Below, one piece after another: positions 47,816 through 56,568 of a stretch of DNA of 64,000 nucleotides (positions are counted from its first letter, which is position 1; every line of letters begins with the position of its first letter). The stretch covers positions 62,001-126,000 of IMG/VR virus record IMGVR_UViG_3300017987_000005. One strand, given 5' to 3'. This DNA comes from a virus. The position numbers and the translations under genes are program-made. A model generated the notes under the pieces. That model was not told where the DNA came from. It did no database searches and saw only the letters and a list, made by a program, of their open reading frames with translations.

Positions 47816-49770
47816 TAGCTTACTCCCAACGAACTGACAACTTCCGTCATACCGGTCTCTTCTCCTTCAACATCGGTTATAACATCCCACCACAACTCAC
47901 TCTCGAAAGTTCCGTGATAGATATCCCCTTCACCGGTACTATCAGCGATGCTTTCCTGCACAACAACGTCAGTTTCATCCGGACTGGAACTATACGTCGC
48001 ACTTACAACGGTATAATATCCGTTAACTCCGGCAGTCGGTGCATTTCTAACTTCAATCACATGACCGACTCCTATAATACTACTATAGTCGCCACTGACC
48101 TTTATCGTCTTCGTGGACGCAACGGTGCTAATTATGTTGATAATTCTGAGATAATATGCGAACGCGCTTCGCGCGGTATAACTGTTTGTAACATTAATTG
48201 GCGTAGGCCCGTACGCTATCTCGCCTTCACTAAACGTATCGGGCGGCCCCGGTATAGATTCGACTGTCCCTATAAATGAAACTGGTCCTGGATTCAATCC
48301 GGGAGACACCCACGCCACAGTGTAAATTCCGTTCTGCGACGGATTCGACGTTATCCCGGAGATTGTAAACTTATCACCCGGACTTAAATCATTCGCTGCA
48401 TCATACCCGTCTATTTCGAACTTCGGGCCTCCATAATCACTATAATTCACTTGCCACTTACTAAATGAAGCGTACGACATATAATATTGCGACGAATCAA
48501 AACCTACCCCGATTTCTTCAGTATCATCACTAATAATAGTATCGAGGTCAATGTCTTCAATTTCAAGGTTGATATCTTCCTCAACGGCTGTCGGTAACAA
48601 CGTCACGAACCCGGTCGTACATACTGGGCTAAAGTTATCCATTACGCGCTCAATCTTCGCAAGCACGATAGCACTTACTGTATCCGTATCAGAAACAAAT
48701 AAACGAAGCTCAAATGTATAAGGATTGAATACTTCACTCCATGAACGAGGATTGACAATCTTATACGGGTCATATACTCCGAACTCATCCAAGTACAAAT
48801 CCGGATAATCGGTAATTGTCCGAGCACTCAATCGCTCCGTATTATTTGAGCACAGTAAGAAATCCTTATATTCGATAAGTTCTATCTGCTTAACGCTTGT
48901 AATCAATCGAGCTGCTGCGGTAAATCCGAGCGGCGTTCCTTTTATCTTATATAGCCCGACGGCATCAAGAATCTCACGCCGCTGCCTATCAACGCTAAAC
49001 TCTGTATTCAAACTCAGTCCGATAAGAGCTGCTATATAAGGAAGAACTCCATCAGTCGATTTCTCAGGGTTCCTCATATTATTGAACATCAAATCAATCA
49101 TACCCTTGACGTCATCAAGCTCGAACCCGATAAGTTTGAAGAATCTCTGAAGCTGTCCTCTGGCAGTCTCGCCGTCCTCGGTTATATTATATGTCTCCCC
49201 TAAAGCTTCAGTCTCTTCGAGAACAGTCGCTACAGCATCAGGTCCCTGCTCGTCCTTAACCTGCTCGTTAAGCGGCATCTGACCCCACAACTTCTGTGGA
49301 AAATAGTTCCCCTGGTATGTAATAGCTGACTTCTGTACTCTGCGTCCCGAAATCCATCCGCCGTTTACTTCAGAAAAGCATGTATAAAAGTACGGGACAA
49401 ACGGCTCAACATTCAAGTCAGAATGGTAATATTCCCCCTCCTGCATAATATCATCTTCAAGGATAATATCTCCATCATTCTCATTCACGGGAAAAGTATA
49501 CGCTCTTCTGACTACTCTTAATTTAGTTACATCTTTTGCAAGAGGTATCTGATATGTTATCTTAATCTGCGGCTGCTCTCCGGCACGCTCGACTTCAAAT
49601 ACTTCCGCGAACCAATCGTCAGGATAATGCAGACGAAGCGTCGGTCCACTCGGCACTAAGTCAATCTTAAGATGACCGTACGTGATGAACTCTTCGATTA
49701 TGCCGTTGTCGTAATCCGAATGCGGCGTAACCGTTAAGCCTATGTCACCAACATATGTTATTATCGCCAT
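47815..49770 (-). CDS. gpI-like baseplate/tail protein with extra domains, 651 aa
   Basis: Residues about 195 to 420 carry the phage tail protein I (P2 gpI) signature: RGQLQRFFKLIGFELDDVKG, LPYIAALIGLSLNTEF, RREILDAVGLYKIKGTPLGF. The N terminus has YVGDIGLTVTPHSDY, two units of the repeat found in the 449-residue protein. The C-terminal 130 residues carry a SGDYSSIIGVGHVIEV to DVVVQESI module also present in the 1037-residue fibre. gpI links the baseplate wedge to fibres, so fibre-like modules at both ends make sense. Confidence 0.87.
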   Translation of the reverse strand: MAIITYVGDIGLTVTPHSDYDNGIIEEFITYGHLKIDLVPSGPTLRLHYPDDWFAEVFEVERAGEQPQIKITYQIPLAKDVTKLRVVRRAYTFPVNENDGDIILEDDIMQEGEYYHSDLNVEPFVPYFYTCFSEVNGGWISGRRVQKSAITYQGNYFPQKLWGQMPLNEQVKDEQGPDAVATVLEETEALGETYNITEDGETARGQLQRFFKLIGFELDDVKGMIDLMFNNMRNPEKSTDGVLPYIAALIGLSLNTEFSVDRQRREILDAVGLYKIKGTPLGFTAAARLITSVKQIELIEYKDFLLCSNNTERLSARTITDYPDLYLDEFGVYDPYKIVNPRSWSEVFNPYTFELRLFVSDTDTVSAIVLAKIERVMDNFSPVCTTGFVTLLPTAVEEDINLEIEDIDLDTIISDDTEEIGVGFDSSQYYMSYASFSKWQVNYSDYGGPKFEIDGYDAANDLSPGDKFTISGITSNPSQNGIYTVAWVSPGLNPGPVSFIGTVESIPGPPDTFSEGEIAYGPTPINVTNSYTARSAFAYYLRIINIISTVASTKTIKVSGDYSSIIGVGHVIEVRNAPTAGVNGYYTVVSATYSSSPDETDVVVQESIADSTGEGDIYHGTFESELWWDVITDVEGEETGMTEVVSSLGVS

Positions 49771-49773
49771 ATT

Positions 49774-51747
49774 TTATCCACAAGGTCCAGACGTTCTTCC
49801 GCCTTCTTCGGGTATAATTACTTCGAGTTCGATATCCCCTTCGACAGGTATCTCAGCTCCCGTAGTAGATATATTCCCGATTTTAGGCGAAGTTACAAAA
49901 CTAAACTCGTCTCCCTGAGCAGCATCCTGCTCACCGGAGTTAACAACAAAAGAAATCTCTTCATTATCAGAACTATATGGAACATCGATAGTCCCATTCG
50001 CATGGTCTCCGGTTTCAGAGCCGGTCACTTTGAACTCGTCTTTATTGATAAACGTACAGGTAAAAGTCTCGTCAACAGAATCTTTTCCGACTTCAAACCC
50101 CGTAACTGTCCAACCGCCGCTATTAATCCGATAAGTAGGATTCGGCTTGCGTGTTATTTCTGTAAGGTCAACGTGGTCAACTCCCTCAACCCCGTCGAGC
50201 ATCGCCATAACATCACTAAGATAAACAGGCTGAGTCAAGTCAGCATTAACGCGCGTTTCTTCAAAATAAAGTTCAATAGCATCAGCAAGATTATTTTCAA
50301 CATCCTCCTGGAGATAGTTGACATAACCGTACACACTCCCCTTCATATTGATTTCGACATCGTCAGCACGCTGTATTACTACTGAGGTGCATACCATGCG
50401 TTTTTCCTCAATCTCATTGAGTATGCGCTGCTCAAGCTCGCTTGATAACGGTCCGCCACCTTCGGGATAGACTGCAAGTGTTATGGCGCAGAATCCGCAA
50501 GATTCTATCTGCCCGCCTTGAATGACGGCGCAACGTGATACTCCCGGCACAGATTCACATATAGTCTTAAAGTCTTCGGCAGTAACGGCACGATACAGCG
50601 TACGTAAACTCTGTGGTCCTTTTCTTCGGGCCTCGTCAATAGATTCCTCGTCAGCTCCCCCGGACGCTTGTAACGGATTGGTGCATCCCGCGACTACTTT
50701 CGTATTGTAATCGATTACCCAATATATAGATTGAGGGGTGTTGATATTAACTATGGTATGCGCTCCGACATTCCCCTCTTCCCCGCCACCTACTCGATAA
50801 GTGGCTCTGACAACATTCCCGGCATTGAGCTGCTTCCCTTGTATGTTGTTTCCGAATTCGAGGTCTACATTTCCGTCAGCATCCGTATACAGCACAGTAT
50901 TCTTATCGTCAAAATCTGCCTCGAGCCATGATTGTATAATAGGCCACTCATTAAAACCACCGCCTTCATCAACATAACTTTTTGTTGAATCCTGAATAAT
51001 CCCCGTTTCCGGTATCCTAAAACGTAAAAACGCTTCGCTCTGAGATACTGCTGGAAACGTGTAAACTTTTGAAAGTCCTTCTTCCGCGCTAACACTATAA
51101 ACATAGTCACCGACACTAACGGAATCGGGAGGAGTAACATTAAGTAATTCCCAATTACCGGTATTATTGACACGATAATACGCATCCTCGGCTACAACAA
51201 AATAAACAGTGTTTACTTCAAGCGAATCCTCTGCATCAGGTAAAGACGTATCAGTCGGAAGGTCATTATATTCCTGAACGACGGCTGCGATAGATTCATT
51301 GCCAAGCGTCCCGGCGCGAATAATGAGGTCATCGAGCGTCTCAAACAAGATACCCGTATCCCCTTCGAACAACGGATTCGTAAGCAACTGCGTCCCCTGC
51401 GCTACAACGGTATCTTCAGTCTGAACTGAAGCGAGTGCGAACACCATATCAACAGTAGCAGCAGACGGCCTGCTCATCTGATAATCAATCAAGTTCAATA
51501 TGTTTATAGCAGATTCCCGCTTAATCAGCGTAGGCAGGTACGACTCATTATGAACACGGTCAATGTAATAATGAAGTACATCACCCATCATCGAGAAAAG
51601 ACGAATTAGCGCAATACCGAAATCATTCTCGTTATGCTGAGTCCATTCTGGCAGGAAAAATGGGATAGTCGCTATCATATCATCTTTGATAGCTTCAAAA
51701 TCCCTGCTAGAATAATCTATCGTGGGAATACGTCCCCTTGTTACCAT
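49774..51747 (-). CDS. Baseplate wedge protein, gp6/J-like, 657 aa
   Basis: The N terminus (IPTIDYSSRDFEAIKDDMIA, then FGIALIRLFSMMGDVLHYYI) and the GGADEESIDEARRKGPQSLR segment with VTAEDFKTICESVPGVSRC identify the baseplate J/gp6 family, the ring of the baseplate. The length is larger than P2 gpJ (about 300) and close to the longer forms seen in contractile injection systems. It directly follows gp25 (TAG-T-ATG), the usual order. A beta-rich domain of about 130 residues at the C-terminal end is extra. Confidence 0.9.
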   Translation of the reverse strand: MVTRGRIPTIDYSSRDFEAIKDDMIATIPFFLPEWTQHNENDFGIALIRLFSMMGDVLHYYIDRVHNESYLPTLIKRESAINILNLIDYQMSRPSAATVDMVFALASVQTEDTVVAQGTQLLTNPLFEGDTGILFETLDDLIIRAGTLGNESIAAVVQEYNDLPTDTSLPDAEDSLEVNTVYFVVAEDAYYRVNNTGNWELLNVTPPDSVSVGDYVYSVSAEEGLSKVYTFPAVSQSEAFLRFRIPETGIIQDSTKSYVDEGGGFNEWPIIQSWLEADFDDKNTVLYTDADGNVDLEFGNNIQGKQLNAGNVVRATYRVGGGEEGNVGAHTIVNINTPQSIYWVIDYNTKVVAGCTNPLQASGGADEESIDEARRKGPQSLRTLYRAVTAEDFKTICESVPGVSRCAVIQGGQIESCGFCAITLAVYPEGGGPLSSELEQRILNEIEEKRMVCTSVVIQRADDVEINMKGSVYGYVNYLQEDVENNLADAIELYFEETRVNADLTQPVYLSDVMAMLDGVEGVDHVDLTEITRKPNPTYRINSGGWTVTGFEVGKDSVDETFTCTFINKDEFKVTGSETGDHANGTIDVPYSSDNEEISFVVNSGEQDAAQGDEFSFVTSPKIGNISTTGAEIPVEGDIELEVIIPEEGGRTSGPCG

Positions 51748-51748
51748 A

Positions 51749-52171
51749 CTAAGCCTCCTGCGGCAGATAGAACGGATACACCATTGAAGTAGGCTGATGT
51801 GTCTGTAATATAAAAAAGTCGATGCCTATCTCAAGGATTCCTTCCTTGTACCTACCTCTATTTACTGTAACTGAAATAACTTGTACTCGCGGCTCCCAGC
51901 GCTCGAGCGATTCAATAATAAAATGCTGTAACAATGAATCGTTAGAAGGGTCATTAATCGTGAATACCAAGTCATAGATACTGCTACCAAAATCCCGCGT
52001 CCCCGGATACTCGCCGAAGCTTACGTCAAGAATATGAACAATACTCTGAACGATATTTGTATCGCCCTCAGTACTATTCACTCCCCCATTATTGGGGTTG
52101 ATGCTGAAAGGATATTGAAAACCCCTTCCAATTACATCATTCGACGGTAATTGCCCGTTCCCGTTGGACAT
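51749..52171 (-). CDS. Baseplate wedge protein gp25-like, 140 aa
   Basis: IGRGFQYPFSINPNNGGV near the start, IVQSIVHILDVSFGEYPGTR with DFGSSIYDLVF, and LERWEPRVQVISVTVNRGRY are the complete hallmark of gp25/Afp9-type proteins. The family helps start sheath assembly at the baseplate. Its ATG lies inside the end of the 163-residue gene (35-bp overlap) with AGAGAGGACC as SD. Length agrees with the family (130 to 145). Confidence 0.93.
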   Translation of the reverse strand: MSNGNGQLPSNDVIGRGFQYPFSINPNNGGVNSTEGDTNIVQSIVHILDVSFGEYPGTRDFGSSIYDLVFTINDPSNDSLLQHFIIESLERWEPRVQVISVTVNRGRYKEGILEIGIDFFILQTHQPTSMVYPFYLPQEA

Positions 52172-52628
52172 TCTGCGGTCCTCTCTTCTTAATTATTAAA
52201 TGAAGTACGTGATTTATCTTAGAAAACGATGCGATATCATCGCGCATCTCACGTAACTTTGATTTCAATGCATACTTTTCTTTCAAAAGCTCATCAGGTT
52301 TTAAGTCAGCTATCTTCTGACGAAGATTATCTTCAGCAAGACTGAAGAACTTCTTTATCAGAACAATCTCGATAGCATAATTCTTATTGCCATCCATAAA
52401 CTCCTGAAGCTTTCCGGCAAAATCGGCAAGACGATTAGCTTTATTACTTAACATCTCGCGTTTAGAATTAACTTTGTTGATTTCGGCAATAACTTCTTTG
52501 AGTCTCGTCTCCACCGATTCCTTCACAGCGGGTGCGACAGTCATACTCGATTCCGAAACCATCTGTACGAACGCGTCTTTATCGGCACTGCCGAGCTGCT
52601 CGTAAAATGTTCTTAGTCCGTCCATCAT
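52137..52628 (-). CDS. Helical coiled-coil baseplate-region protein, 163 aa
   Basis: Almost the whole protein is predicted helix with heptad-like hydrophobics (VETRLKEVIAEINKVNSKRE and PDELLKEKYALKSKLREMRD). No domain is recognised. Position between unknown baseplate proteins and gp25 suggests a wedge or hub structural protein or an assembly chaperone. It overlaps gp25 by 35 bp, which suggests coupled translation in fixed ratio. Confidence 0.7.
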   Translation of the reverse strand: MMDGLRTFYEQLGSADKDAFVQMVSESSMTVAPAVKESVETRLKEVIAEINKVNSKREMLSNKANRLADFAGKLQEFMDGNKNYAIEIVLIKKFFSLAEDNLRQKIADLKPDELLKEKYALKSKLREMRDDIASFSKINHVLHLIIKKRGPQNVQRERAITVE

Positions 52629-52638
52629 TGACCTTTCT

Positions 52639-53508
52639 CTACGCTCCTATTCCTGGATATACTTTAGGCTCTGGTGATTTCCATTTTGGAATGGGCTTTG
52701 CAAACTTCTCAAAAGCAGCCATCTTAGCTGCGTTCTGGTTCTGAACATCCGATGCCCACTTACCCATGAACGAATCACTCAATCCACCTTCAGTGGTTCC
52801 GACCGCCCATTCCTTCCACTTCTTCAAGTGTTCGGCTAGAGGACTCGATTCGATAGCATCACATATTGCTTGTATACATTTAATAATAGATTCCATTACT
52901 TTAATAAATCCGTATATCTGCGCTTTAAGAACATTGGCACTCTGGTTAATTTTATCAACGGCATTCGTAAGTCTCTTAAATGCTTTGCTCTCACGAACAG
53001 AGTTAAGCAGTCCGTTTATGTCCGCCTGCATACTCGATGTTAACGTATTAAGCGTACCATCAATAAAATTCGCGAGATTATCCTTTGGAAGAACTGACAT
53101 AACAAACGGGCACGCTGCTGCAAGGTCACCAAACGCATCAGTAAATTTCGGTGTCGGAGGAAAGTTCGGCACCTTTACTGAAAAATTCTGAACTGCGTTC
53201 ATTCCCTGATTCATCTTATTCTGTCCTGCGTTTATGTAATAAGCTATCTCTTGACAAAAATAGTTCATCTTCTTAAACAAATCCAAAAGAATATTACACG
53301 CCTCATGAGCAGCATCTCGTAAACTCCGGTCTTCAGGAACGTTTCCTGGAATCTCCGGCGGAGGCGAAGCAGCCGGCTGAGGTCCAGTAGCATCCGGGTC
53401 AGGAGTCTCTGGCGTGGAATCCCTCGGGTCTTCCGGAGTTTCCGAATACCCCAGTTCGGTAGAGAACTGGTCACGTAAATCAGATGATGAGTATGACGGT
53501 ACTAACAT
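52639..53508 (-). CDS. Helical baseplate-region protein with Pro-rich N terminus, 289 aa
   Basis: The first 60 residues are rich in Pro, Asp, Thr and Ser (TPETPDPDATGPQPAASPPP) and probably disordered; the remainder is mostly helical (SSMQADINGLLNSVRESKAF, VMESIIKCIQAICDAI). The end PKWKSPEPKVYPGIGA is again Pro-rich. There is no strong hydrophobic TM. No family recognised; position suggests a baseplate or tail-internal protein. ATG follows the previous TAG directly. Confidence 0.7.
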   Translation of the reverse strand: MLVPSYSSSDLRDQFSTELGYSETPEDPRDSTPETPDPDATGPQPAASPPPEIPGNVPEDRSLRDAAHEACNILLDLFKKMNYFCQEIAYYINAGQNKMNQGMNAVQNFSVKVPNFPPTPKFTDAFGDLAAACPFVMSVLPKDNLANFIDGTLNTLTSSMQADINGLLNSVRESKAFKRLTNAVDKINQSANVLKAQIYGFIKVMESIIKCIQAICDAIESSPLAEHLKKWKEWAVGTTEGGLSDSFMGKWASDVQNQNAAKMAAFEKFAKPIPKWKSPEPKVYPGIGA

Positions 53509-55521
53509 CTATGACTCCAAATCATAAGCATCAACAATAGAATCGTAATATTCTTTCTTAGAAAGAACATCCGCACGTTTATTAAAAATTTCATCATATG
53601 TCTGGCAAATCTGAACAACTTCTGCTCGAGTCCCATCAGGATTATACCGAGTTTCAACAATCACTCCGTCGTCAAACTCAAACTCCTGCGGATTCTCGCG
53701 AATCTGCCACGCCCCATTAAATACGATATCCCACTTATCGTCATTCCATGCGTCTGCAATCGCTTGCAAAAATTCACTAACTGTCGAATACCCCGATGGG
53801 GCGGAACAGCTCCAGTTACTCCCGGACGTAATAGCGCTCGTGGCATCTTTTGTATACATATACAACTTTCCTGTCTTATCGACAGAAGAGTCAGGCAAAT
53901 CAACATCCATATCTGATAATATGGCCGATTCGAATTCCGGATTCCATCCGTTAGTAACTACCCGCCAGTAATCAATATTCTCCATATACGGAACAACGTA
54001 CGGGTCATCACTAAGATAGTCCGGGTCAAACGTCTCTCTGACAGACGGGTCGGGAAAATAAATATCAGTAAGCTTCAGCATCCGGTATCCAATCCGGGCA
54101 CTATCCGTATTATCACGAACAAAAGTCTTCGGGATTCCCGAAGCAGGCGGGTGGTCACCAGGATACGTCCAATGAATCAAACTGTAATCAGTCTTATACT
54201 CAATCTCTACTTTAGCTGGTATTGTTGGAATAGGAGGATAGGGCGCGTTCCAATCCTTAACTACCACTTCGTATGCTGATACAGACTCAATAAACGGAGT
54301 CACGTCAACATCATCAATCTCAAGAAGAGTAATATTCGCAGCACTTGCTCCGAGTATGGGCCAATACGTCTTAATACGCATGCGCTCTACGTGAGGAGGA
54401 GTAGGGGGTGTCGGGCTAGTAAAAAATGACCATACGGCTTCATACCCAGTCTCAGCAGGAGGCTGGTTCGGAGAATCGTCAAATATCTGCGCACCAGTCC
54501 ACTGGTGATATTCGCGTATCTGTGCGCTATTATACATCGCCTCGGTTTTACTTTGAAAATCATCCATAATATCGAATCCATCCTGCATCGTCTGACGATT
54601 CGAATCATCTTCAATAATAACTCCCTGTAAATCCTGCTCCGTATTCTTGAGTGTTTTCTCAAACTGCGGAAGTATCATAAGTTTATATAATTCAGACGCG
54701 GGGTCAGCCGGGTCACCACTAACGAGATAATTATAACGCAAATCTCCGACAGTAACGAGATAACCATCACCATTAGCCTCAATAAGCTGATTAATAGCGT
54801 TCTCAAGCGCAGCCCCCTGGTCAACGTACATATACTCCTGGTCAAGGTCGGGATAACGAAGTACGTCTCCCTCTTCAGGGTCAACAGAATGTACGATAGC
54901 CATTAACTGCTCAATAGCTGTGACATATTCTGTAGCAGTAGTCGGGGGCGTGATTCCCTCCTCGTTCATGAAATATTCTTGAATCGTTCTTATTACTCCG
55001 CCGGCTACCCACTCTATCTCGGTATGCGTATCTGCATTATTCGGCAAATAATATCCGCGAGCATCCCCAAGAACTTCATGGAATTTTACTCCGCTGTGAT
55101 ATAACCACTTGCTCGTGCTAACAATCTCGAACCCGAGATTCTTAAACCACTCCTCGAGTATCGTTACATCAGATGAGCCGGTAAATGAATCCTTAAAATC
55201 CTGCTCAATAAAATTCTCATATATAGATTTATTTTCAAAATATATCCAAGCAGCTCCATCAGAATAATAACCGCCGCTTAAAATCGTCGGAAGCATCTCT
55301 TCCAGAACTACCCACATCTCATCAGGAGTAACAAGTGTCGGGTCCGGCAAATCCCCATACGTATCAACAGTACGCTCCTCTACCCCAACAATATTGTTGA
55401 GATTCACAGCGAACAACTGCGTATCAGCAGTCACTCCACGCATCCCATCAACCAACCCGAGCTGCTGAATAAACTCAGTCTGGTCTAAGAATTTTGCTTT
55501 CTGTGTTTCGTTAAGTGCCAT
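53509..55521 (-). CDS. Large unrecognised baseplate-region protein, 670 aa
   Basis: The protein begins ALNETQKAKFLDQTEFIQQL; helices with aromatic-rich turns fill the first 350 residues and a beta-rich part with Pro and Tyr (HVERMRIKTYWPILGASAAN, VDVTPFIESVSAYEVVVKDW) follows; the C-terminal 130 residues look like another alpha/beta domain. I do not recognise a family. By position between spike and gp25 it may take the role of a hub-wedge connector such as gp7 or gp10 in T4 or Afp12 in injection systems. ATG 55521 has AGGGTAGGT before it; the longer frame overlaps the 59-residue gene and has no support. Confidence 0.78.
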   Translation of the reverse strand: MALNETQKAKFLDQTEFIQQLGLVDGMRGVTADTQLFAVNLNNIVGVEERTVDTYGDLPDPTLVTPDEMWVVLEEMLPTILSGGYYSDGAAWIYFENKSIYENFIEQDFKDSFTGSSDVTILEEWFKNLGFEIVSTSKWLYHSGVKFHEVLGDARGYYLPNNADTHTEIEWVAGGVIRTIQEYFMNEEGITPPTTATEYVTAIEQLMAIVHSVDPEEGDVLRYPDLDQEYMYVDQGAALENAINQLIEANGDGYLVTVGDLRYNYLVSGDPADPASELYKLMILPQFEKTLKNTEQDLQGVIIEDDSNRQTMQDGFDIMDDFQSKTEAMYNSAQIREYHQWTGAQIFDDSPNQPPAETGYEAVWSFFTSPTPPTPPHVERMRIKTYWPILGASAANITLLEIDDVDVTPFIESVSAYEVVVKDWNAPYPPIPTIPAKVEIEYKTDYSLIHWTYPGDHPPASGIPKTFVRDNTDSARIGYRMLKLTDIYFPDPSVRETFDPDYLSDDPYVVPYMENIDYWRVVTNGWNPEFESAILSDMDVDLPDSSVDKTGKLYMYTKDATSAITSGSNWSCSAPSGYSTVSEFLQAIADAWNDDKWDIVFNGAWQIRENPQEFEFDDGVIVETRYNPDGTRAEVVQICQTYDEIFNKRADVLSKKEYYDSIVDAYDLES

Positions 55522-55528
55522 ACCTACC

Positions 55529-55708
55529 CTACATATGCTTATTGCCCTGCGAATCCATAAGAGTCGCACGCAAATGTTTAACAACGGCTTTAGCAATAGC
55601 CTTAGCCAGTTTCAGCCGATACTTGGCGACATCTTTTCCGCCACCGCCCATCTCCTTATTCAGGGCATCGTTTATCTCCGCAGCAAGCTGCGCTTCGTTC
55701 ATCGGCAT
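55529..55708 (-). CDS. Small helical baseplate-region protein, 59 aa
   Basis: ATG 55708 overlaps the TAA of the spike gene (TAATG) and the frame ends at TAG 55529-55531, 7 bp before the start of the 670-residue gene. It encodes MPMNEAQLAAEINDALNKEM, a Gly-rich turn and the basic helix KDVAKYRLKLAKAIAKAVVK. It fills its gap exactly. Such small helical proteins next to spike genes occur in phage baseplate clusters, but the role is unknown. Confidence 0.75.
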   Translation of the reverse strand: MPMNEAQLAAEINDALNKEMGGGGKDVAKYRLKLAKAIAKAVVKHLRATLMDSQGNKHM

Positions 55709-56568
55709 TAGTTACTACATCCTACTTTAGAAGAACCTTCAGGATGAGGCGACCCCGTGTACGGACAGATACTCTGCGTCGTAACAACATTTCCGTACGG
55801 CCCTCCACCGCCATCCCAAGTGAAATCATTTGCAACGGCAACAAAAGAACCATCAGCCTCAACCCTGAAATCTCCGCCAACGCGGATTGTCAAGCTTCCA
55901 TCAATATCAACAACACTGTCCCCGGAGGCTGCTATGGACAGCAAATCCTCTATCATGACTTTCAACGCTCCCCCGATATGCACAGAAGCGTCCTCAGACA
56001 CTACAGAATAGCTTGAGAGCGACTTTTGTACAACTTTCCCATCAGGGTGTATCTCAAAAAAAGTCCCTGTAGGATGGAATACGTGGAACCTGGGGCCATC
56101 CTCATTACTCTCATCTATCTCTACGATTAGTCCTGACGGGAACTTTATGGAGCGCACCTTGGGATATACTCCCTGATACGGGTTCTCCGGCTCATCTACT
56201 TTCCCGGTATTCCCCGGATTTATGCTATCACTTCCCTTAACCCCGCTCATCGCGCTATCTTCTTCCCCGATTACGCGAGAATGGTACTTGTACAGCGCAT
56301 CATCCCCTTTACCAAACCATACTCCGGAGTAAAGAGGTCTCTCGACATTCCCGGCTTCAAATTCAATATAAACTACAGTATCAATAGCCGGAACCCCAAA
56401 AAAATCTATGGGGAAGCAGGGGTACGCCCAAGGAAGCAACTCCTCTCCCATAATAGAGGGGACCTGTGCCCTGATACGTCCTAACTGCTCCGGGTCCTCA
56501 ACTTCACGCACAATACCCCGGTATTTCCCCAGGTATTCGCGGTCTTTGTAAGGAATTCCTTCGCTCAT
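55708..56568 (-). CDS. Central spike protein, gp5/VgrG OB-fold type, 286 aa
   Basis: The N terminus GKYRGIVREVEDPEQLGRIR with WAYPCFPIDFFGVPAIDTVV and GVWFGKGDDAL is the OB-fold of gp5, gpV and VgrG. A short repeat region with VHIGGALKVMIEDLL, SVVDIDGSLTIRVGGDFRVE follows, as in the beta-helical needle. The C-terminal CPYTGSPHPEGSSKVGCSN, with two Cys and one His, could bind a metal at the needle tip in place of a separate PAAR protein. It overlaps the hub gene by 4 bp. Confidence 0.88.
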   Translation of the reverse strand: MSEGIPYKDREYLGKYRGIVREVEDPEQLGRIRAQVPSIMGEELLPWAYPCFPIDFFGVPAIDTVVYIEFEAGNVERPLYSGVWFGKGDDALYKYHSRVIGEEDSAMSGVKGSDSINPGNTGKVDEPENPYQGVYPKVRSIKFPSGLIVEIDESNEDGPRFHVFHPTGTFFEIHPDGKVVQKSLSSYSVVSEDASVHIGGALKVMIEDLLSIAASGDSVVDIDGSLTIRVGGDFRVEADGSFVAVANDFTWDGGGGPYGNVVTTQSICPYTGSPHPEGSSKVGCSN

